Origin: Pantoea sp. SOD02
GTDB lineage: Bacteria > Pseudomonadota > Gammaproteobacteria > Enterobacterales > Enterobacteriaceae
DNA: 64,000 nt
Assembly (NCBI RefSeq): GCF_024707505.1
Contig: NZ_CP102604.1
Location: 2,418,001 to 2,482,000 of the forward strand
Reading direction: 5' to 3'
Shown here: positions 44,492 through 54,913 of the stretch, piece by piece
Numbering within the stretch: position 1 is the stretch's first letter
How the letters are laid out: each line of letters begins with the position of its first letter
Notes under the pieces: generated by a model
Told to the model about the DNA's origin: nothing
Database searches by the model: none
The model's input: the letters and a program-made list of their open reading frames with translations, nothing else
Program-made: the position numbers and the translations under genes

Positions 44492-45480
44492 GTCTGACCG
44501 GTACAGAAAAAAGCGCCATTCTGATGATGACCATCGGCGAAGAGCGCGCGGCGGAGGTGTTCAAACACCTCAACCAGCGTGAAGTTCAGCACCTGAGTGG
44601 CGCCATGGCCAACATGCGCCAGGTTTCACATAAACAGCTGACCGAAGTGCTGCGCGAGTTCGAAATCGATGCCGAACAGTTTGCTGCGCTGAGCCTCAAC
44701 TCCAACGATTACCTGCGCTCGGTGCTGATCAAAGCACTGGGCGAGGAGCGCGCCTCAAGCCTGCTGGAAGATATTCTCGAGAAAAACGAGACCACCAGCG
44801 GCATGGAAACGCTCAACTTTATGGAGCCACAGGCCGCAGCCGACCTTATTCGCGACGAGCATCCACAGATTATCGCCACCATCCTTGTCCACCTCAAACG
44901 TGGTCAGGCGGCGGATATTCTGGCGCTGTTCGACGAGCGTCTGCGTCACGATGTAATGCTGCGTATCGCCACCTTCGGCGGTGTCCAGCCGGCGGCGCTG
45001 GCGGAACTGACCGAAGTGCTGAACAACCTGCTCGACGGTACCAACCTCAAGCGCGCGAAGATGGGCGGCGTGAGAACTGCAGCAGAAATTATCAACCTGA
45101 TGAAAACCCAGCAGGAAGAAGCGGTTATCGAAGCGGTACGCGACTTCGATGGCGAGCTGGCACAGAAGATCATCGACGAGATGTTCCTGTTCGAAAACCT
45201 GGTGGAAGTGGACGACCGCAGCATCCAGCGCCTGCTGCAGGAAGTGGAATCCGAGCAGTTGCTGGTGGCATTGAAAGGTGCCGAGCAGCCGCTGCGCGAG
45301 AAGTTCCTCAAGAACATGTCTGCCCGTGCGGCCGATATCCTGCGCGACGATCTGGCCAACCGTGGTCCGGTACGTATGTCGGCGGTGGAGAACGAACAGA
45401 AGGCCATTCTTCTGGTGGTGCGCCGCTTAGCAGAATCCGGCGAGATGGTAATTGGTGGTGGCGAGGAAACTTATGTCTGA
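44488..45480 (+). CDS. fliG: Flagellar motor switch protein FliG
   Basis: 330 residues. Rotor protein that contacts MotA. N-terminal [20 protein letters not shown], the middle [13 protein letters not shown] block with armadillo-type helices, and the C-terminal torque helix [20 protein letters not shown]. Overlaps both neighbours (4 bp with fliF, 8 bp with fliH). Confidence 0.97.
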   Translation: MSLTGTEKSAILMMTIGEERAAEVFKHLNQREVQHLSGAMANMRQVSHKQLTEVLREFEIDAEQFAALSLNSNDYLRSVLIKALGEERASSLLEDILEKNETTSGMETLNFMEPQAAADLIRDEHPQIIATILVHLKRGQAADILALFDERLRHDVMLRIATFGGVQPAALAELTEVLNNLLDGTNLKRAKMGGVRTAAEIINLMKTQQEEAVIEAVRDFDGELAQKIIDEMFLFENLVEVDDRSIQRLLQEVESEQLLVALKGAEQPLREKFLKNMSARAADILRDDLANRGPVRMSAVENEQKAILLVVRRLAESGEMVIGGGEETYV

Positions 45481-46174
45481 TGCCTTTTCCGCCCGCGCGT
45501 GGCAGCGCTGGCAGCCTGATGATTTAGGCAGCCCGTTCGGTGCCGAATCGGAGCCTCAGTTAGAGGAGCCGGAGATTGATGTCGAATTGAGCGCCGAAGC
45601 GGAACAGCAGCAACAGCTGGAACGTATGCAGCAGCAGATGCGCAAAGATGCGCAGACGCAGGGCTACAGCGAAGGCTATCAAAAGGGTTTTGCCGAAGCG
45701 CAACAGAACGGTTATGACGCCGGATTTCAGCAAGGCTTAGCCGATGCGCAGCAGCAGCAAGCGCCGCTGCAGGCGCGTATGCAGCAGCTGGTGACCGAGT
45801 TCCATCACACGCTGGAAGCGCTCGACAGCGTGATCGCTTCTCGTCTGATGCAGTTGGCGCTGGAAGCCGCGCGCACGGTGATTGGCCAAGCTACGCAGGT
45901 GGATGGCACCGCCCTGCTGCGTCAAATCCAGCAGCTGATTCAGCAGGAGCCGATGTTCAGCGGCAAGCCGCAGCTGCGCGTCCATCCGGACGATTTGCAG
46001 CGCATCGAGCAGACGCTCGGCCCAACGCTCGATCTGCACGGCTGGCGTTTGCTGGCCGACAGCACGCTGCATCCCGGCGGCTGTAAGCTTAGCGCCGAAG
46101 ATGGCGACCTTGATGCGAGCGTGGCAACGCGCTGGCAGGAGCTGTGCCGCCTGGCAGCTCCGGGGACACTGTAA
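45473..46174 (+). CDS. fliH: Flagellar export regulator FliH
   Basis: 233 residues from ATG 45473 ([13 protein letters not shown]). The N-terminal half is Gln/Glu-rich with the GxxxG repeat region typical of FliH ([20 protein letters not shown]). The C-terminal part RPT-like [20 protein letters not shown] and the end [16 protein letters not shown] match E. coli. It binds the FliI ATPase and docks it at the export gate. The stop overlaps the fliI start. Confidence 0.95.
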   Translation: MSDAFSARAWQRWQPDDLGSPFGAESEPQLEEPEIDVELSAEAEQQQQLERMQQQMRKDAQTQGYSEGYQKGFAEAQQNGYDAGFQQGLADAQQQQAPLQARMQQLVTEFHHTLEALDSVIASRLMQLALEAARTVIGQATQVDGTALLRQIQQLIQQEPMFSGKPQLRVHPDDLQRIEQTLGPTLDLHGWRLLADSTLHPGGCKLSAEDGDLDASVATRWQELCRLAAPGTL

Positions 46175-47538
46175 TGACCTCATCACGCCTTTCACGCTGG
46201 CTCGGCGCGCTCGACGCCTTCGAAGATCGCATTTCGCAGGTGCAAACCGTGCGTCGTTACGGTCGCCTGACGCGCGCCACCGGTTTAGTGCTGGAAGCCA
46301 CCGGTCTGCAACTGCCGCTCGGTGCTACCTGCATTATTGAACGTACCGATGGCAGCAAGATCACTGAAGTGGAAAGTGAAGTGGTCGGCTTCAACGGCCA
46401 AAAACTGTTAATGATGCCGCTGGAAGAAGTGGACGGCATTTTGCCGGGCGCACGGGTTTATGCACGCGTCAGTGGCGACAGCGGGCACAGCGGCAAACAG
46501 ATGCTGCTGGGCCCGGAACTGCTGGGTCGCGTGCTGGACGGCAGCGGCAAACCGCTGGATGGTTTGCCCGCGCCGGAAACCGGCTATCGCGCCCCGTTGA
46601 TCACCGCACCGTTTAACCCGCTGCAACGTACGCCGATTGAAGATGTGCTGGATACCGGCGTGCGCGCCATCAACGCCCTGCTCACCGTGGGTCGCGGTCA
46701 GCGTATGGGCCTGTTCGCCGGTTCCGGCGTGGGTAAAAGCGTGCTGCTCGGCATGATGGCGCGTTACACCAAGGCCGACGTGATTGTGGTGGGTTTGATC
46801 GGTGAACGTGGTCGTGAAGTTAAAGAGTTCATTGAAAACATTCTCGGTGCCGAAGGACGCGCGCGTTCGGTAGTGATCGCCGCACCCGCAGACGTCTCGC
46901 CGCTATTGCGTATGCAGGGCGCGGCGTATGCCACGCGTATCGCCGAAGATTTCCGCGATCGCGGCCAGCACGTGCTGCTGATTATGGATTCCCTCACCCG
47001 CTACGCCATGGCGCAACGTGAAATCGCGCTGGCCATCGGTGAGCCACCGGCCACCAAAGGTTATCCGCCTTCGGTGTTCGCCAAACTGCCCGCGCTGGTG
47101 GAACGCGCCGGTAACGGCACGCACGGCGGCGGTTCGATCACCGCGTTTTATACCGTGTTAACTGAAGGCGACGATCAGCAAGACCCGATTGCCGACTCGG
47201 CGCGTGCGATTCTTGACGGCCACATTGTGCTGTCGCGTCGTCTGGCGGAAGCCGGTCACTATCCGGCGATTGATATTGAAGCGTCGATCAGCCGCGCCAT
47301 GACCTCATTAATTGATGAGACGCACTATGCGCGCGTGCGCCAGTTCAAACAGTTGCTCTCCAGCTTCCAGCGTAACCGCGATCTGGTGAGTGTGGGTGCG
47401 TATGCCGCAGGCAGCGATCCGATGCTGGACCGCGCCATCAAGCTCTATCCCGAGATGGAAGCTTTCCTGCATCAGGGCATTTTCGAACGCAGCGACTACG
47501 ACGATGCCTGTTTGCATCTGCAGGCGATGTTCGGTTAA
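46174..47538 (+). CDS. fliI: Flagellar export ATPase FliI
   Basis: 454 residues from ATG 46174. Walker A AGSGVGKS at 182-189, Walker [17 protein letters not shown] and the catalytic Glu in [15 protein letters not shown] place it in the F1-beta-like export ATPases. It separates substrates from chaperones at the gate. Start and stop fit fliH and fliJ closely. Confidence 0.97.
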   Translation: MTSSRLSRWLGALDAFEDRISQVQTVRRYGRLTRATGLVLEATGLQLPLGATCIIERTDGSKITEVESEVVGFNGQKLLMMPLEEVDGILPGARVYARVSGDSGHSGKQMLLGPELLGRVLDGSGKPLDGLPAPETGYRAPLITAPFNPLQRTPIEDVLDTGVRAINALLTVGRGQRMGLFAGSGVGKSVLLGMMARYTKADVIVVGLIGERGREVKEFIENILGAEGRARSVVIAAPADVSPLLRMQGAAYATRIAEDFRDRGQHVLLIMDSLTRYAMAQREIALAIGEPPATKGYPPSVFAKLPALVERAGNGTHGGGSITAFYTVLTEGDDQQDPIADSARAILDGHIVLSRRLAEAGHYPAIDIEASISRAMTSLIDETHYARVRQFKQLLSSFQRNRDLVSVGAYAAGSDPMLDRAIKLYPEMEAFLHQGIFERSDYDDACLHLQAMFG

Positions 47539-47557
47539 CGCCAAACGAGGTTAAGTC

Positions 47558-48001
47558 ATGAAAACGGCCAGTGCGATCAACAAGCTGCGCGATATGGCGG
47601 AGCAGGAACTGGAGAGTGCGGTGATTCACCTCGGCGATATGCGTCGTGGTGTGCAGCAGGCCGACGAACAGCTCAGCATGCTGCTGGATTATCAGGATGA
47701 GTATCGCAACAAGCTCAATCAGGATATGTCCGGCGGCATCGCCAGTACGCGCTGGACCAATTATCACCAGTTTATTCAGACGCTGGAAAAAGCCATCGAG
47801 CAGCATCGCCAACAGCTTTCCCAGTGGAATCAGCGCCTCGACACCGCGCTGAGCAACTGGCGTGAAAAGCATAAGCGACTCAATGCTTATCAAACGCTGA
47901 TTACGCGCGCTGAGGAAAACGCATTACGACAAGAAAACCGTCTCGATCAGAAACGGATGGATGAATTTGCCCAACGGGCCGCATTGAGGAAAGGCGAATG
48001 A
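47558..48001 (+). CDS. fliJ: Flagellar export protein FliJ
   Basis: 147 residues. One antiparallel coiled coil (about 10-140), the F1-gamma-like stalk that sits in the FliI ring. Has [20 protein letters not shown] and the C-terminal [16 protein letters not shown] of the family. Overlaps fliK by 4 bp. Confidence 0.95.
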   Translation: MKTASAINKLRDMAEQELESAVIHLGDMRRGVQQADEQLSMLLDYQDEYRNKLNQDMSGGIASTRWTNYHQFIQTLEKAIEQHRQQLSQWNQRLDTALSNWREKHKRLNAYQTLITRAEENALRQENRLDQKRMDEFAQRAALRKGE

Positions 48002-49263
48002 TTACGCTGCCAACAGTTGCTACGCAAACCTCGGTTTTGGGAGACGCTGACAGTTCAGTTTCATCAGATCTTTTGCAGGGCGCAGATAGCCTGCCGCAGG
48101 GATTTATTACTGAACTCGGCAACCGCTTGCTGACGCTGGTAAAGCAACAAGCTGTTAACACGCAATCGACTGATCTGACAACAGAAGTTGATGAAAAAGA
48201 CGTCAAAAAAGCCTCTTTAAGCGCGTTATTGCAGGCGCTGGATAAACCAGATGCGTTAAACGCACTTTTACAGCCGGAAAACACTAAAGCCACGCTGAAA
48301 TCAGCCGATGATAAAGACAAGAGTGAGGCAAGTTCGTTAACTGCCAGCGACTTACAGAATGTGCAGGCGTTATTCGCCATGTTGCCGGTGGCGGTTGAGA
48401 ACCGCACCAGCACAGCCACGGTAAGTAGCGGCACAGGCGAAGGCAAAGCTGACACCCGCGCTTCGCTTAATTCAGCATTGTTAAGCGGTTCGCTTGAAGG
48501 TGCAGTAAAAGAAGAAACAGCACAGCCGGATAGCACAGCGAAGAAATCCAGCGATGCTGGAACGCTCTTAACGCAAACGGCTGCCAGCACGCAGACCAGC
48601 AGCAGCGTCAACACCACCGCCAGTAACAACAGCGGCTTGACGCTGGATGAGAGTTTTAAGCAGGTGCTTAATGCGCTGAGTAAGCCGGAAGAGCGCACCG
48701 CCGCGCAGAGCAGTGATGACCCGGTGACGCCATTAACCAGCGCACCGCTCAGCGCCACCAGTTCGCTGGTGAGCAGCACCGCTTCGACCAGCACCACGCC
48801 GTCGACGCCAATGCTGAATGCGCAGCTCGGCAGCAGCGAGTGGCAGCAGGCGCTGAGTCAGCAGATTGTGATGTTTAGCCGCAACGGGCAGCAGAACGCC
48901 GAATTGCGTTTACATCCGCAGGATCTGGGCGCTATCCAGATCAGCCTGACGCTTGATAAGGATCAGGCACAGTTAAGTATGGTTTCCAGCCACAGCCAAG
49001 TGAGGGCCGCGCTGGAAGCGGCTCTCCCTCAGCTGCGTACAGCGCTGGCGGAGAGCGGAATAAACCTGGGACAGAGTAACGTCAGCAGCGACGCCTTCGC
49101 ACAGGGCCAGAGTTATCAGGGCCAGCAGGAAGGACGTCGTGACGGACAGCACGGCAGCTTTACCCTCTCCCAGGACAGTGACAACGAGATAACGCCTATT
49201 GCCGTCCCGGCAGCCCTTCAAGCGCGCGCGGCCGGTAACGGCGCTGTCGATATCTTTGCCTGA
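47998..49263 (+). CDS. fliK: Flagellar hook-length control protein FliK
   Basis: 421 residues. The first 270 are Ser/Thr/Ala-rich and disordered, the molecular ruler. The conserved C-terminal domain (about 290-370) is [19 protein letters not shown] then [20 protein letters not shown], which switches export specificity. The start overlaps fliJ. The antisense strand is open over 900 bp only because of the low-complexity codons. Confidence 0.95.
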   Translation: MITLPTVATQTSVLGDADSSVSSDLLQGADSLPQGFITELGNRLLTLVKQQAVNTQSTDLTTEVDEKDVKKASLSALLQALDKPDALNALLQPENTKATLKSADDKDKSEASSLTASDLQNVQALFAMLPVAVENRTSTATVSSGTGEGKADTRASLNSALLSGSLEGAVKEETAQPDSTAKKSSDAGTLLTQTAASTQTSSSVNTTASNNSGLTLDESFKQVLNALSKPEERTAAQSSDDPVTPLTSAPLSATSSLVSSTASTSTTPSTPMLNAQLGSSEWQQALSQQIVMFSRNGQQNAELRLHPQDLGAIQISLTLDKDQAQLSMVSSHSQVRAALEAALPQLRTALAESGINLGQSNVSSDAFAQGQSYQGQQEGRRDGQHGSFTLSQDSDNEITPIAVPAALQARAAGNGAVDIFA

Positions 49264-49392
49264 CAGCCGCTAAACGCTGAAGGTAAGCGTAAAACCCGCG
49301 TCTTTTCTTCCCATTGTTTGACTTAAGACGCGGGATAATCTGTCCAGGTAAGCCGAGAGGCTTGCCCATAATTCACAGGAAGTAACTGCAAG
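49264..49392. other. fliK-fliL spacer with strong inverted repeat
   Basis: A perfect 10-bp inverted repeat, CCCGCGTCTT (49295-49304) with AAGACGCGGG (49325-49334), around 20 bases. It is not followed by a T run. It may slow or end fliF-K transcription before the fliL promoter; fliL starts a second operon in E. coli. Confidence 0.5.
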
Positions 49393-49878
49393 ATGTCTGA
49401 TAACGCGAAAGCTAAAGGCCGCAAACGTTCACTACTACTACCGGTGTTACTGATTGTAACGCTGGCCGCTTGCAGCGTGGCAGGCTATGCAGTCTGGCGA
49501 ATGATGAATAAACACGAAGGCAGCCAACCGGATGCGGCGAAAGTCGAGCCACCGGCTGCTCCCGTATTTTTTGCAATGGATACGTTTACAGTAAACCTGG
49601 TCAATCCTGACAACGATCCCGACCGTGTGTTGTACGTAGGTTTCACCCTGCGTCTGCCCGATGAGGATACCCGTCGTCGGATGAACGATTACCTGCCGGA
49701 AGTGCGCAGCCGTCTGCTGTTACTGCTTTCGCGTCAAAGCGCGACGGCACTGGCAACAGAGCAAGGCAAACAGGCCCTGGTTGAGCAGATCAAACAGGCA
49801 CTGGCGCCGCCGCTGGTAAAAGGTCAACCGGCTCAGGTTGTCAATGACGTGCTGTTTACCGCCTTCATTTTGAGGTGA
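49393..49878 (+). CDS. fliL: Flagellar basal-body associated protein FliL
   Basis: 161 residues. A basic N-terminus (KAKGRKRS) and a single membrane helix (about 13-33) precede a stomatin-like periplasmic domain with [20 protein letters not shown] and the C-terminal [17 protein letters not shown] end. It supports motor torque beside MotAB. First of fliLMNOPQR. Confidence 0.95.
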   Translation: MSDNAKAKGRKRSLLLPVLLIVTLAACSVAGYAVWRMMNKHEGSQPDAAKVEPPAAPVFFAMDTFTVNLVNPDNDPDRVLYVGFTLRLPDEDTRRRMNDYLPEVRSRLLLLLSRQSATALATEQGKQALVEQIKQALAPPLVKGQPAQVVNDVLFTAFILR

Positions 49879-49882
49879 TTTA

Positions 49883-50890
49883 ATGGGCGATAGCATTCTC
49901 TCCCAGGCTGAGATTGACGCGCTGCTTAATGGCGACAGTGACAGCGCGGAAGTAGAGAACAGTTCCAAAGGGACCGATGGCGACATCCGTCCCTATGATC
50001 CCAATACTCAACGCCGCGTGGTACGTGAGCGTCTGCAGGCGCTGGAGATCATCAACGAGCGCTTTGCCCGTCATTTCCGTATGGCGCTGTTTAACCTGCT
50101 GCGCCGTAGCCCCGATATTAGTGTGGGTGCGATCAAGATTCAGCCGTACCACGAGTTTGCCCGCAACCTGCCGGTGCCAACCAACCTGAACCTGATCCAC
50201 CTGAAGCCGCTGCGCGGCACGGCGCTGGTGGTGTTTTCACCGAGCCTGGTATTTATTGCTGTCGATAACCTGTTTGGCGGCGACGGTCGTTTTCCGACCA
50301 AAGTTGAAGGCCGTGAATTTACCCATACCGAACAGCGCGTGATTCGCCGCATGTTGAAGCTGGCGCTGGATGGTTATAGCGACGCATGGAAAGCGATTTA
50401 TCCGCTGGAAGTCGAGTATGTGCGTTCTGAGATGCAGGTGAAATTCACCAACATCACCACTTCACCGAACGACATCGTGGTTAACACGCCGTTCCAGGTG
50501 GAGATTGGTAACCTGGTCGGTGAATTCAATATCTGTATTCCGTTTTCGATGATTGAGCCGCTGCGCGAGCTGCTGGTCAATCCGCCACTGGAAAACTCAC
50601 GCCGTGAAGATAATCACTGGCGCGACAATCTGGTGAAACAGGTGCAGCACTCGGAGCTGGAGCTGATTGCCCACTTCGCCGAAACATCGCTGCGCCTGTC
50701 ACGTATTTTGCAGCTGAAACCTGGTGACGTCCTGCCCATTGAGAAACCGGACCGCATCATTGCTCACGTCGATGGCGTGCCGGTGCTGACCAGCCAATAC
50801 GGCACCATCAATGGCCAGTATGCCCTGCGTGTAGAACATTTGATTAACCCGATTTTGAATTCGCTGAACGAGGAACAGCCCGATGAGTGA
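49883..50890 (+). CDS. fliM: Flagellar motor switch protein FliM
   Basis: 335 residues. The N-terminal CheY-binding motif LSQAEIDALLNGD is intact. The GGXG-type middle domain contains LFGGDGRFPTK, and the C-terminal SpoA domain contains LQLKPGDVLPIEKPDRIIAH. Phospho-CheY binding here reverses rotation. Overlaps fliN by 8 bp. Confidence 0.97.
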   Translation: MGDSILSQAEIDALLNGDSDSAEVENSSKGTDGDIRPYDPNTQRRVVRERLQALEIINERFARHFRMALFNLLRRSPDISVGAIKIQPYHEFARNLPVPTNLNLIHLKPLRGTALVVFSPSLVFIAVDNLFGGDGRFPTKVEGREFTHTEQRVIRRMLKLALDGYSDAWKAIYPLEVEYVRSEMQVKFTNITTSPNDIVVNTPFQVEIGNLVGEFNICIPFSMIEPLRELLVNPPLENSRREDNHWRDNLVKQVQHSELELIAHFAETSLRLSRILQLKPGDVLPIEKPDRIIAHVDGVPVLTSQYGTINGQYALRVEHLINPILNSLNEEQPDE

Positions 50891-51293
50891 CAGCAAGAAA
50901 CCGTCCGACGACGACATCTCCGCGGACGATCTGTGGGCTGCAGCTATGAACGAACAAACCACCACCAGCGCGCCAGATCCGACTGAGAATGTCTTCAAAT
51001 CGCTGGAGAATCCTGGCATCAGCGGTTCGCTGCAGGATATCGACCTGATCATGGATATTCCGGTCAAACTGACCGTGGAACTAGGTCGTACCAAGATGAC
51101 CATCAAAGAGCTGCTGCGTCTGACGCAAGGTTCTGTGGTGGCGCTGGATGGCCTGGCCGGTGAACCGCTGGATATTCTGATCAACGGTTATCTGATCGCG
51201 CAGGGTGAAGTGGTGGTAGTGAACGACAAATATGGCGTGCGCATCACCGACATCATTACCCCGTCTGAACGTATGCGTCGTCTGAGCCGTTAA
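50883..51293 (+). CDS. fliN: Flagellar motor switch protein FliN
   Basis: 136 residues. Acidic N-terminus (SDSKKPSDDDISADDLWAAA) and a C-terminal SpoA domain: DIPVKLTVELGRTKMTIKEL, VVALDGLAGEPLDILINGYL. Forms the base of the C ring. Two bases separate it from fliO. Confidence 0.97.
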   Translation: MSDSKKPSDDDISADDLWAAAMNEQTTTSAPDPTENVFKSLENPGISGSLQDIDLIMDIPVKLTVELGRTKMTIKELLRLTQGSVVALDGLAGEPLDILINGYLIAQGEVVVVNDKYGVRITDIITPSERMRRLSR

Positions 51294-51295
51294 GC

Positions 51296-51691
51296 ATGTT
51301 AAAGCACACGCAAGCGGAACAACCGGTAGCGAGCCAGCCGGTGGTCTCGACCGGTTCGGTGATTGGCCAAGTCAGCAGCGTGCTGGCGGTGATTGTTCTG
51401 CTGATTCTCGGCTGCGGCTGGCTGGCGAAACGTCTCGGCTTTGCCCCGAAAACGGTGACCGGCCAGGCGCTGAAAATCAGCGCCACCGTGCAGGTGGGTC
51501 AGCGCGAGCGTGTGGTGATTGTCGATACCGCCGATGCACGTCTGGTGTTGGGCGTTACCGCCCAGCAGATTACGCATCTGCACTCATTACCGCCGCTGCC
51601 GCCGGAAGAACTGGCGAATAACAGCGCTGCCCCGCAGGATTTTCGTCAGCTGTTCCAGAATCTGGTTAAACGTCCCGGAAAACCACAATGA
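51296..51691 (+). CDS. fliO: Flagellar export apparatus protein FliO
   Basis: 131 residues. A short periplasmic N-terminus, one membrane helix (about 22-44, [20 protein letters not shown]), then the cytoplasmic domain with [20 protein letters not shown]. It helps build the FliP ring. Overlaps fliP by 4 bp. Confidence 0.93.
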   Translation: MLKHTQAEQPVASQPVVSTGSVIGQVSSVLAVIVLLILGCGWLAKRLGFAPKTVTGQALKISATVQVGQRERVVIVDTADARLVLGVTAQQITHLHSLPPLPPEELANNSAAPQDFRQLFQNLVKRPGKPQ

Positions 51692-52422
51692 TGCGTCGAT
51701 TACTTGCTCTCCTGCCGCTGCTGTTGCTGGCACCGGTTGCCCATGCGCAGCTGCCGGGTTTAATCAGCCAGCCGCTGGCCAATGGCGGCCAGAGCTGGTC
51801 GCTGCCGGTGCAGACGCTGGTTTTCATCACCTCGCTGACCTTTATTCCGGCCGTACTGCTGATGATGACCAGCTTCACCCGCATCATCATTGTGTTTGGC
51901 TTACTGCGTAATGCCTTGGGCACGCCATCTGCGCCGCCAAACCAGGTGCTGCTCGGCCTGGCGCTGTTTCTGACCTTCTTTATTATGGCGCCGACCTTCG
52001 ACAAGATTTATTCCGACGCCTATCTGCCGTTCAGCCAGGACAAAATCAGCATGGCGGACGCGATTGATAAAGGTGCGCAGCCGCTGCGTGAATTTATGCT
52101 GCGTCAAACGCGCGAAGCCGATTTAGCGCTGTTTGCTCGTCTGGCCAACACCGCGCCAATTCAAGGCCCGGAAGCGGTACCGATGCGCATTCTGCTGCCG
52201 GCGTATGTCACCAGCGAACTGAAAACCGCCTTCCAGATTGGTTTCACCGTGTTTATCCCGTTCCTGATCATCGATCTGGTGGTCGCCAGCGTACTGATGG
52301 CGCTGGGGATGATGATGGTGCCGCCGGCCACTATTTCCCTGCCGTTCAAGCTGATGCTGTTCGTGCTGGTGGATGGCTGGCAACTGCTGGTGGGTTCACT
52401 GGCGCAAAGTTTCTACTCGTAA
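51688..52422 (+). CDS. fliP: Flagellar export gate protein FliP
   Basis: 244 residues. A cleavable signal ([20 protein letters not shown]) is followed by four helices; the conserved [19 protein letters not shown] and the closing [20 protein letters not shown] are present. Five copies form the core of the export gate. Confidence 0.97.
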   Translation: MMRRLLALLPLLLLAPVAHAQLPGLISQPLANGGQSWSLPVQTLVFITSLTFIPAVLLMMTSFTRIIIVFGLLRNALGTPSAPPNQVLLGLALFLTFFIMAPTFDKIYSDAYLPFSQDKISMADAIDKGAQPLREFMLRQTREADLALFARLANTAPIQGPEAVPMRILLPAYVTSELKTAFQIGFTVFIPFLIIDLVVASVLMALGMMMVPPATISLPFKLMLFVLVDGWQLLVGSLAQSFYS

Positions 52423-52447
52423 CCCGACATTTCCCGAGGAGTGCAAC

Positions 52448-52717
52448 ATGACACCTGAATCAGTAATGGTTATGGGCCAGGAAGCAATGCGCGTCGCGCT
52501 GCTGATGGCCGCGCCGATGTTGCTGGTGGCGTTGATCAGCGGTTTGATCATCAGCGTGCTGCAAGCCGCGACCCAGATTAACGAACAAACGCTCTCCTTT
52601 ATCCCGAAGATTCTGGCCGTTGCCGCTACCGCGGTGATCGCCGGTCCGTGGATGCTGAATCTGATGCTGGATTACATTCGCACGCTGTTTAGCAATCTGC
52701 CGTACATCATTGGCTAA
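52448..52717 (+). CDS. fliQ: Flagellar export gate protein FliQ
   Basis: 89 residues from ATG 52448 ([18 protein letters not shown]), with a GAGGAG ribosome site. Two membrane helices; [18 protein letters not shown] is the conserved loop. Its stop overlaps the fliR start. Confidence 0.97.
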   Translation: MTPESVMVMGQEAMRVALLMAAPMLLVALISGLIISVLQAATQINEQTLSFIPKILAVAATAVIAGPWMLNLMLDYIRTLFSNLPYIIG

Positions 52718-53505
52718 TGATTAACCTCGACAGCAGCCAGCTGATCCATTGGGTCGCACAATTCTTCTGGCCGATGGTGCGTTTGCTGGCGCTGTTTGCC
52801 AGCGCGCCGGTGCTGAGCGAAAAGTCGATTCCCAAACGCGTCAAGATTGGCCTCGCGGTATTAACCACCTGGATCATTCTGCCTGTGCTGCCGCCGGTTG
52901 AAGCTACATTATTTACGCCCGCCGGATTTTGGTTGCTGCTGCAACAGTTGCTGATTGGCATCAGCATCGGCCTGACCATGCAGTTCGCCTTTGCCGCGGT
53001 GCGCATGGCGGGTGAAGTGATTGGTTTGCAGATGGGTTTGTCCTTCGCCACCTTCTTCGATCCGGGCAGCCGCCTGAACATGCCGGTGCTGGCGCGTTTT
53101 CTCGATATGCTGGCGATGCTGCTGTTTCTCACCTTCAACGGACATCTGTGGCTGATCTCGCTATTGGTGGACAGTTTTCACACCTTACCGATCAGCGACC
53201 AGCCGCTCAACGCCAATGCCTTTATGGCGTTAGTCAAAGCCGCCGGATTAATTTTCCTTAATGGCATGATGTTAGCGCTGCCCTTAATAGTTCTACTCCT
53301 CACGCTAAACATGGCACTAGGTTTGTTAAACCGTGTTTCACCACAGCTATCAATTTTCGCGGTTGGCTTCCCGATTACCTTAACGGTGGGCATCCTCAGC
53401 GTTGGGTTGATGATGCCGCTGCTTGCTCCCTTCTGCGAACATCTGTTCAGCGAAGTCTTTGATTTACTCGCCCAGTTTATGTCAGAACTTTCCCGCGCGA
53501 GTTGA
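52717..53505 (+). CDS. fliR: Flagellar export gate protein FliR
   Basis: 262 residues, six helices. Conserved [25 protein letters not shown]-like [18 protein letters not shown] and the late [20 protein letters not shown] are clear. Last gene of the fli cluster. A 9-bp inverted repeat (TTAACTATT/AATAGTTAA, 53506-53541) follows the stop. Confidence 0.97.
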   Translation: MINLDSSQLIHWVAQFFWPMVRLLALFASAPVLSEKSIPKRVKIGLAVLTTWIILPVLPPVEATLFTPAGFWLLLQQLLIGISIGLTMQFAFAAVRMAGEVIGLQMGLSFATFFDPGSRLNMPVLARFLDMLAMLLFLTFNGHLWLISLLVDSFHTLPISDQPLNANAFMALVKAAGLIFLNGMMLALPLIVLLLTLNMALGLLNRVSPQLSIFAVGFPITLTVGILSVGLMMPLLAPFCEHLFSEVFDLLAQFMSELSRAS

Positions 53506-54135
53506 TTAACTATTCTGTAGGCGTTCTTAAGTAATAGTTAAGCAACCAGAAACAGTCTGTGCATTTTTCGAACCATTTTTTCCAGAAATCAACTGAGGAA
53601 ATTCTGATAAATGCGCATTTTAGGTGAAAATTATTCTTATTAAACCGCGCTTCGCGTATTTTAGTCAGACGATTCCTAAGGGGCTAAACCTTGAGAATTG
53701 GTTGATGAAATGCTCAAAGGGCTGTTTTTAAACAAAAAAAATTTCAAAGCGATTTTTCTTGTCTAAATCCCTTTTTTCCGGCATTGTCAACGCTCGCTGA
53801 AGCGTCATACTTTCGCTAAACAAATGTTTTTAAGATTTGTCCTATCAGATTTGTCTGTGATCTGCGCGATAGTGACAGGGCTCTCAAAACAGAGCGAATT
53901 AAACACTTAATGCAAATCCTCAGCCATCCCTACTATGGCTGGGCTGAGAGTGACGTGGATGTACTAAAAAAAATAACTTCGCAGCACGGTTCAGGGAAGA
54001 GTCATGATGGCGCATGGATTTCTATCGCCAATCTGCCGAGCAGAATAAAAAAGTGTCTTTGGAAATTTCTCTCGTACCGCAAACGCGTATTCATCGTTGA
54101 TTTAAACGGATAACAAATTGGTGAGGGTCGCTATA
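53506..54135 (+). promoter_or_regulatory. Long AT-rich leader/control region of rcsA
   Basis: 630 bp without a supported gene. AT-rich DNA from about 53560 to 53860 suits H-NS silencing, known for rcsA. A near-consensus RcsAB box lies at 53665-53678. A 67-codon open frame at 53910-54113 has no ribosome site and I do not call it. Confidence 0.6.
53665..53678 (+). promoter_or_regulatory. Putative RcsAB box upstream of rcsA
   Basis: TCAGACGATTCCTA agrees with TAAGAATATTCCTA in 11 of 14 positions. rcsA autoactivation through such a box is known in E. coli and Erwinia. It is about 460 bp upstream of the start, so a long mRNA leader is implied. Confidence 0.6.
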
Positions 54136-54771
54136 ATGCCAACGATTATTATGGATTCATGTAATTACACACGCCTGGGTTTGTCTGACTATATGTCTGC
54201 GAAAGGAGTTAAAAAGAAAAATATTACTCCTGTCTCTGACATCGACCAATTGCAACAAAGATGTGAGCAAATAAAGCCGGGCGTCGTGTTTATCAACGAA
54301 GAGTGCTTTATTCACGAATCTGATTCCAGCGATCGTATTCGTGCTATTATCATGCAGCATCCTGACACCTTATTCTTTATTTTCATGGCGATCTCGAATA
54401 TCCATTTTGAGGAATACCTCTACGTTCGTAAGAACCTGATTATTACGTCAAAATCGATAAAAACTTCGACGCTGGATTCTTTGTTAGGCACCTACCTGCA
54501 AAAGAAACTCAACGCTTCGCCACGTATTTCTGCTGGGCTCGACGTGCATCCACTGACATTAAGTCAGACTGAATCAAATATGCTGAAAATGTGGATGTCA
54601 GGTCATGACACCATTCAGATATCTGAGAATATGCAAATTAAAGCCAAAACTGTTTCGTCACATAAAGGTAATATTAAACGTAAAATTAAAACCCATAATA
54701 AGCAGGTTATTTATCATGTCGTACGTTTGACTGATAATGTCACCTCAGGGATTTATGTTAACGTGCGATAA
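54136..54771 (+). CDS. rcsA: Transcription factor RcsA, activator of capsule genes
   Basis: 211 residues from ATG 54136 ([19 protein letters not shown]), with AGGG upstream. The N-terminal receiver-like domain lacks a phosphorylation site, as usual for RcsA. The LuxR-type HTH is near identical to E. coli: [20 protein letters not shown] followed by [20 protein letters not shown]. It pairs with RcsB to turn on exopolysaccharide genes and to repress flhDC. Lon degrades it in relatives. Confidence 0.96.
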   Translation: MPTIIMDSCNYTRLGLSDYMSAKGVKKKNITPVSDIDQLQQRCEQIKPGVVFINEECFIHESDSSDRIRAIIMQHPDTLFFIFMAISNIHFEEYLYVRKNLIITSKSIKTSTLDSLLGTYLQKKLNASPRISAGLDVHPLTLSQTESNMLKMWMSGHDTIQISENMQIKAKTVSSHKGNIKRKIKTHNKQVIYHVVRLTDNVTSGIYVNVR

Positions 54772-54786
54772 TTTCCTTCAGTGAAT

Positions 54787-54820
54787 AAAGGGGCCAATCC
54801 AGCGATTGGCCCCTTTCTCG
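54787..54820 (+). terminator. Terminator of rcsA
   Basis: The 13-bp stem AAAGGGGCCAATC/GATTGGCCCCTTT has a CAGC loop; the T run is short. It lies 15 bp after the stop codon. Confidence 0.85.
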
Positions 54821-54849
54821 TTTTGCGAGTTTGATCTCACTTTCCTGCC

Positions 54850-54876
54850 TAATCCTTTCCCCTCGCCTGCCGATGC
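54850..54876 (+). promoter_or_regulatory. Sigma-28 promoter of the chemoreceptor gene at 54914
   Basis: TAATCCTT, 11 bp, GCCGATGC, close to the FliA consensus. It lies 37 bp upstream of the start codon. Confidence 0.75.
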
Positions 54877-54913
54877 TTATTCTCATAACACCTACCTACA
54901 TGAGAGCAAGGAT

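Noticed and set aside
47901..48797. 298-codon open frame antisense to fliK
   Set aside because: The fliK region is low-complexity Ser/Thr/Ala DNA that leaves the opposite strand open. The antisense product is Ser/Leu/Val-rich without motifs, and fliK is clearly the gene.
53910..54113. 67-codon open frame in the rcsA leader
   Set aside because: No ribosome site, no recognisable motif, and it lies in a region expected to be leader and promoter DNA. A short upstream ORF cannot be excluded but is not supported.
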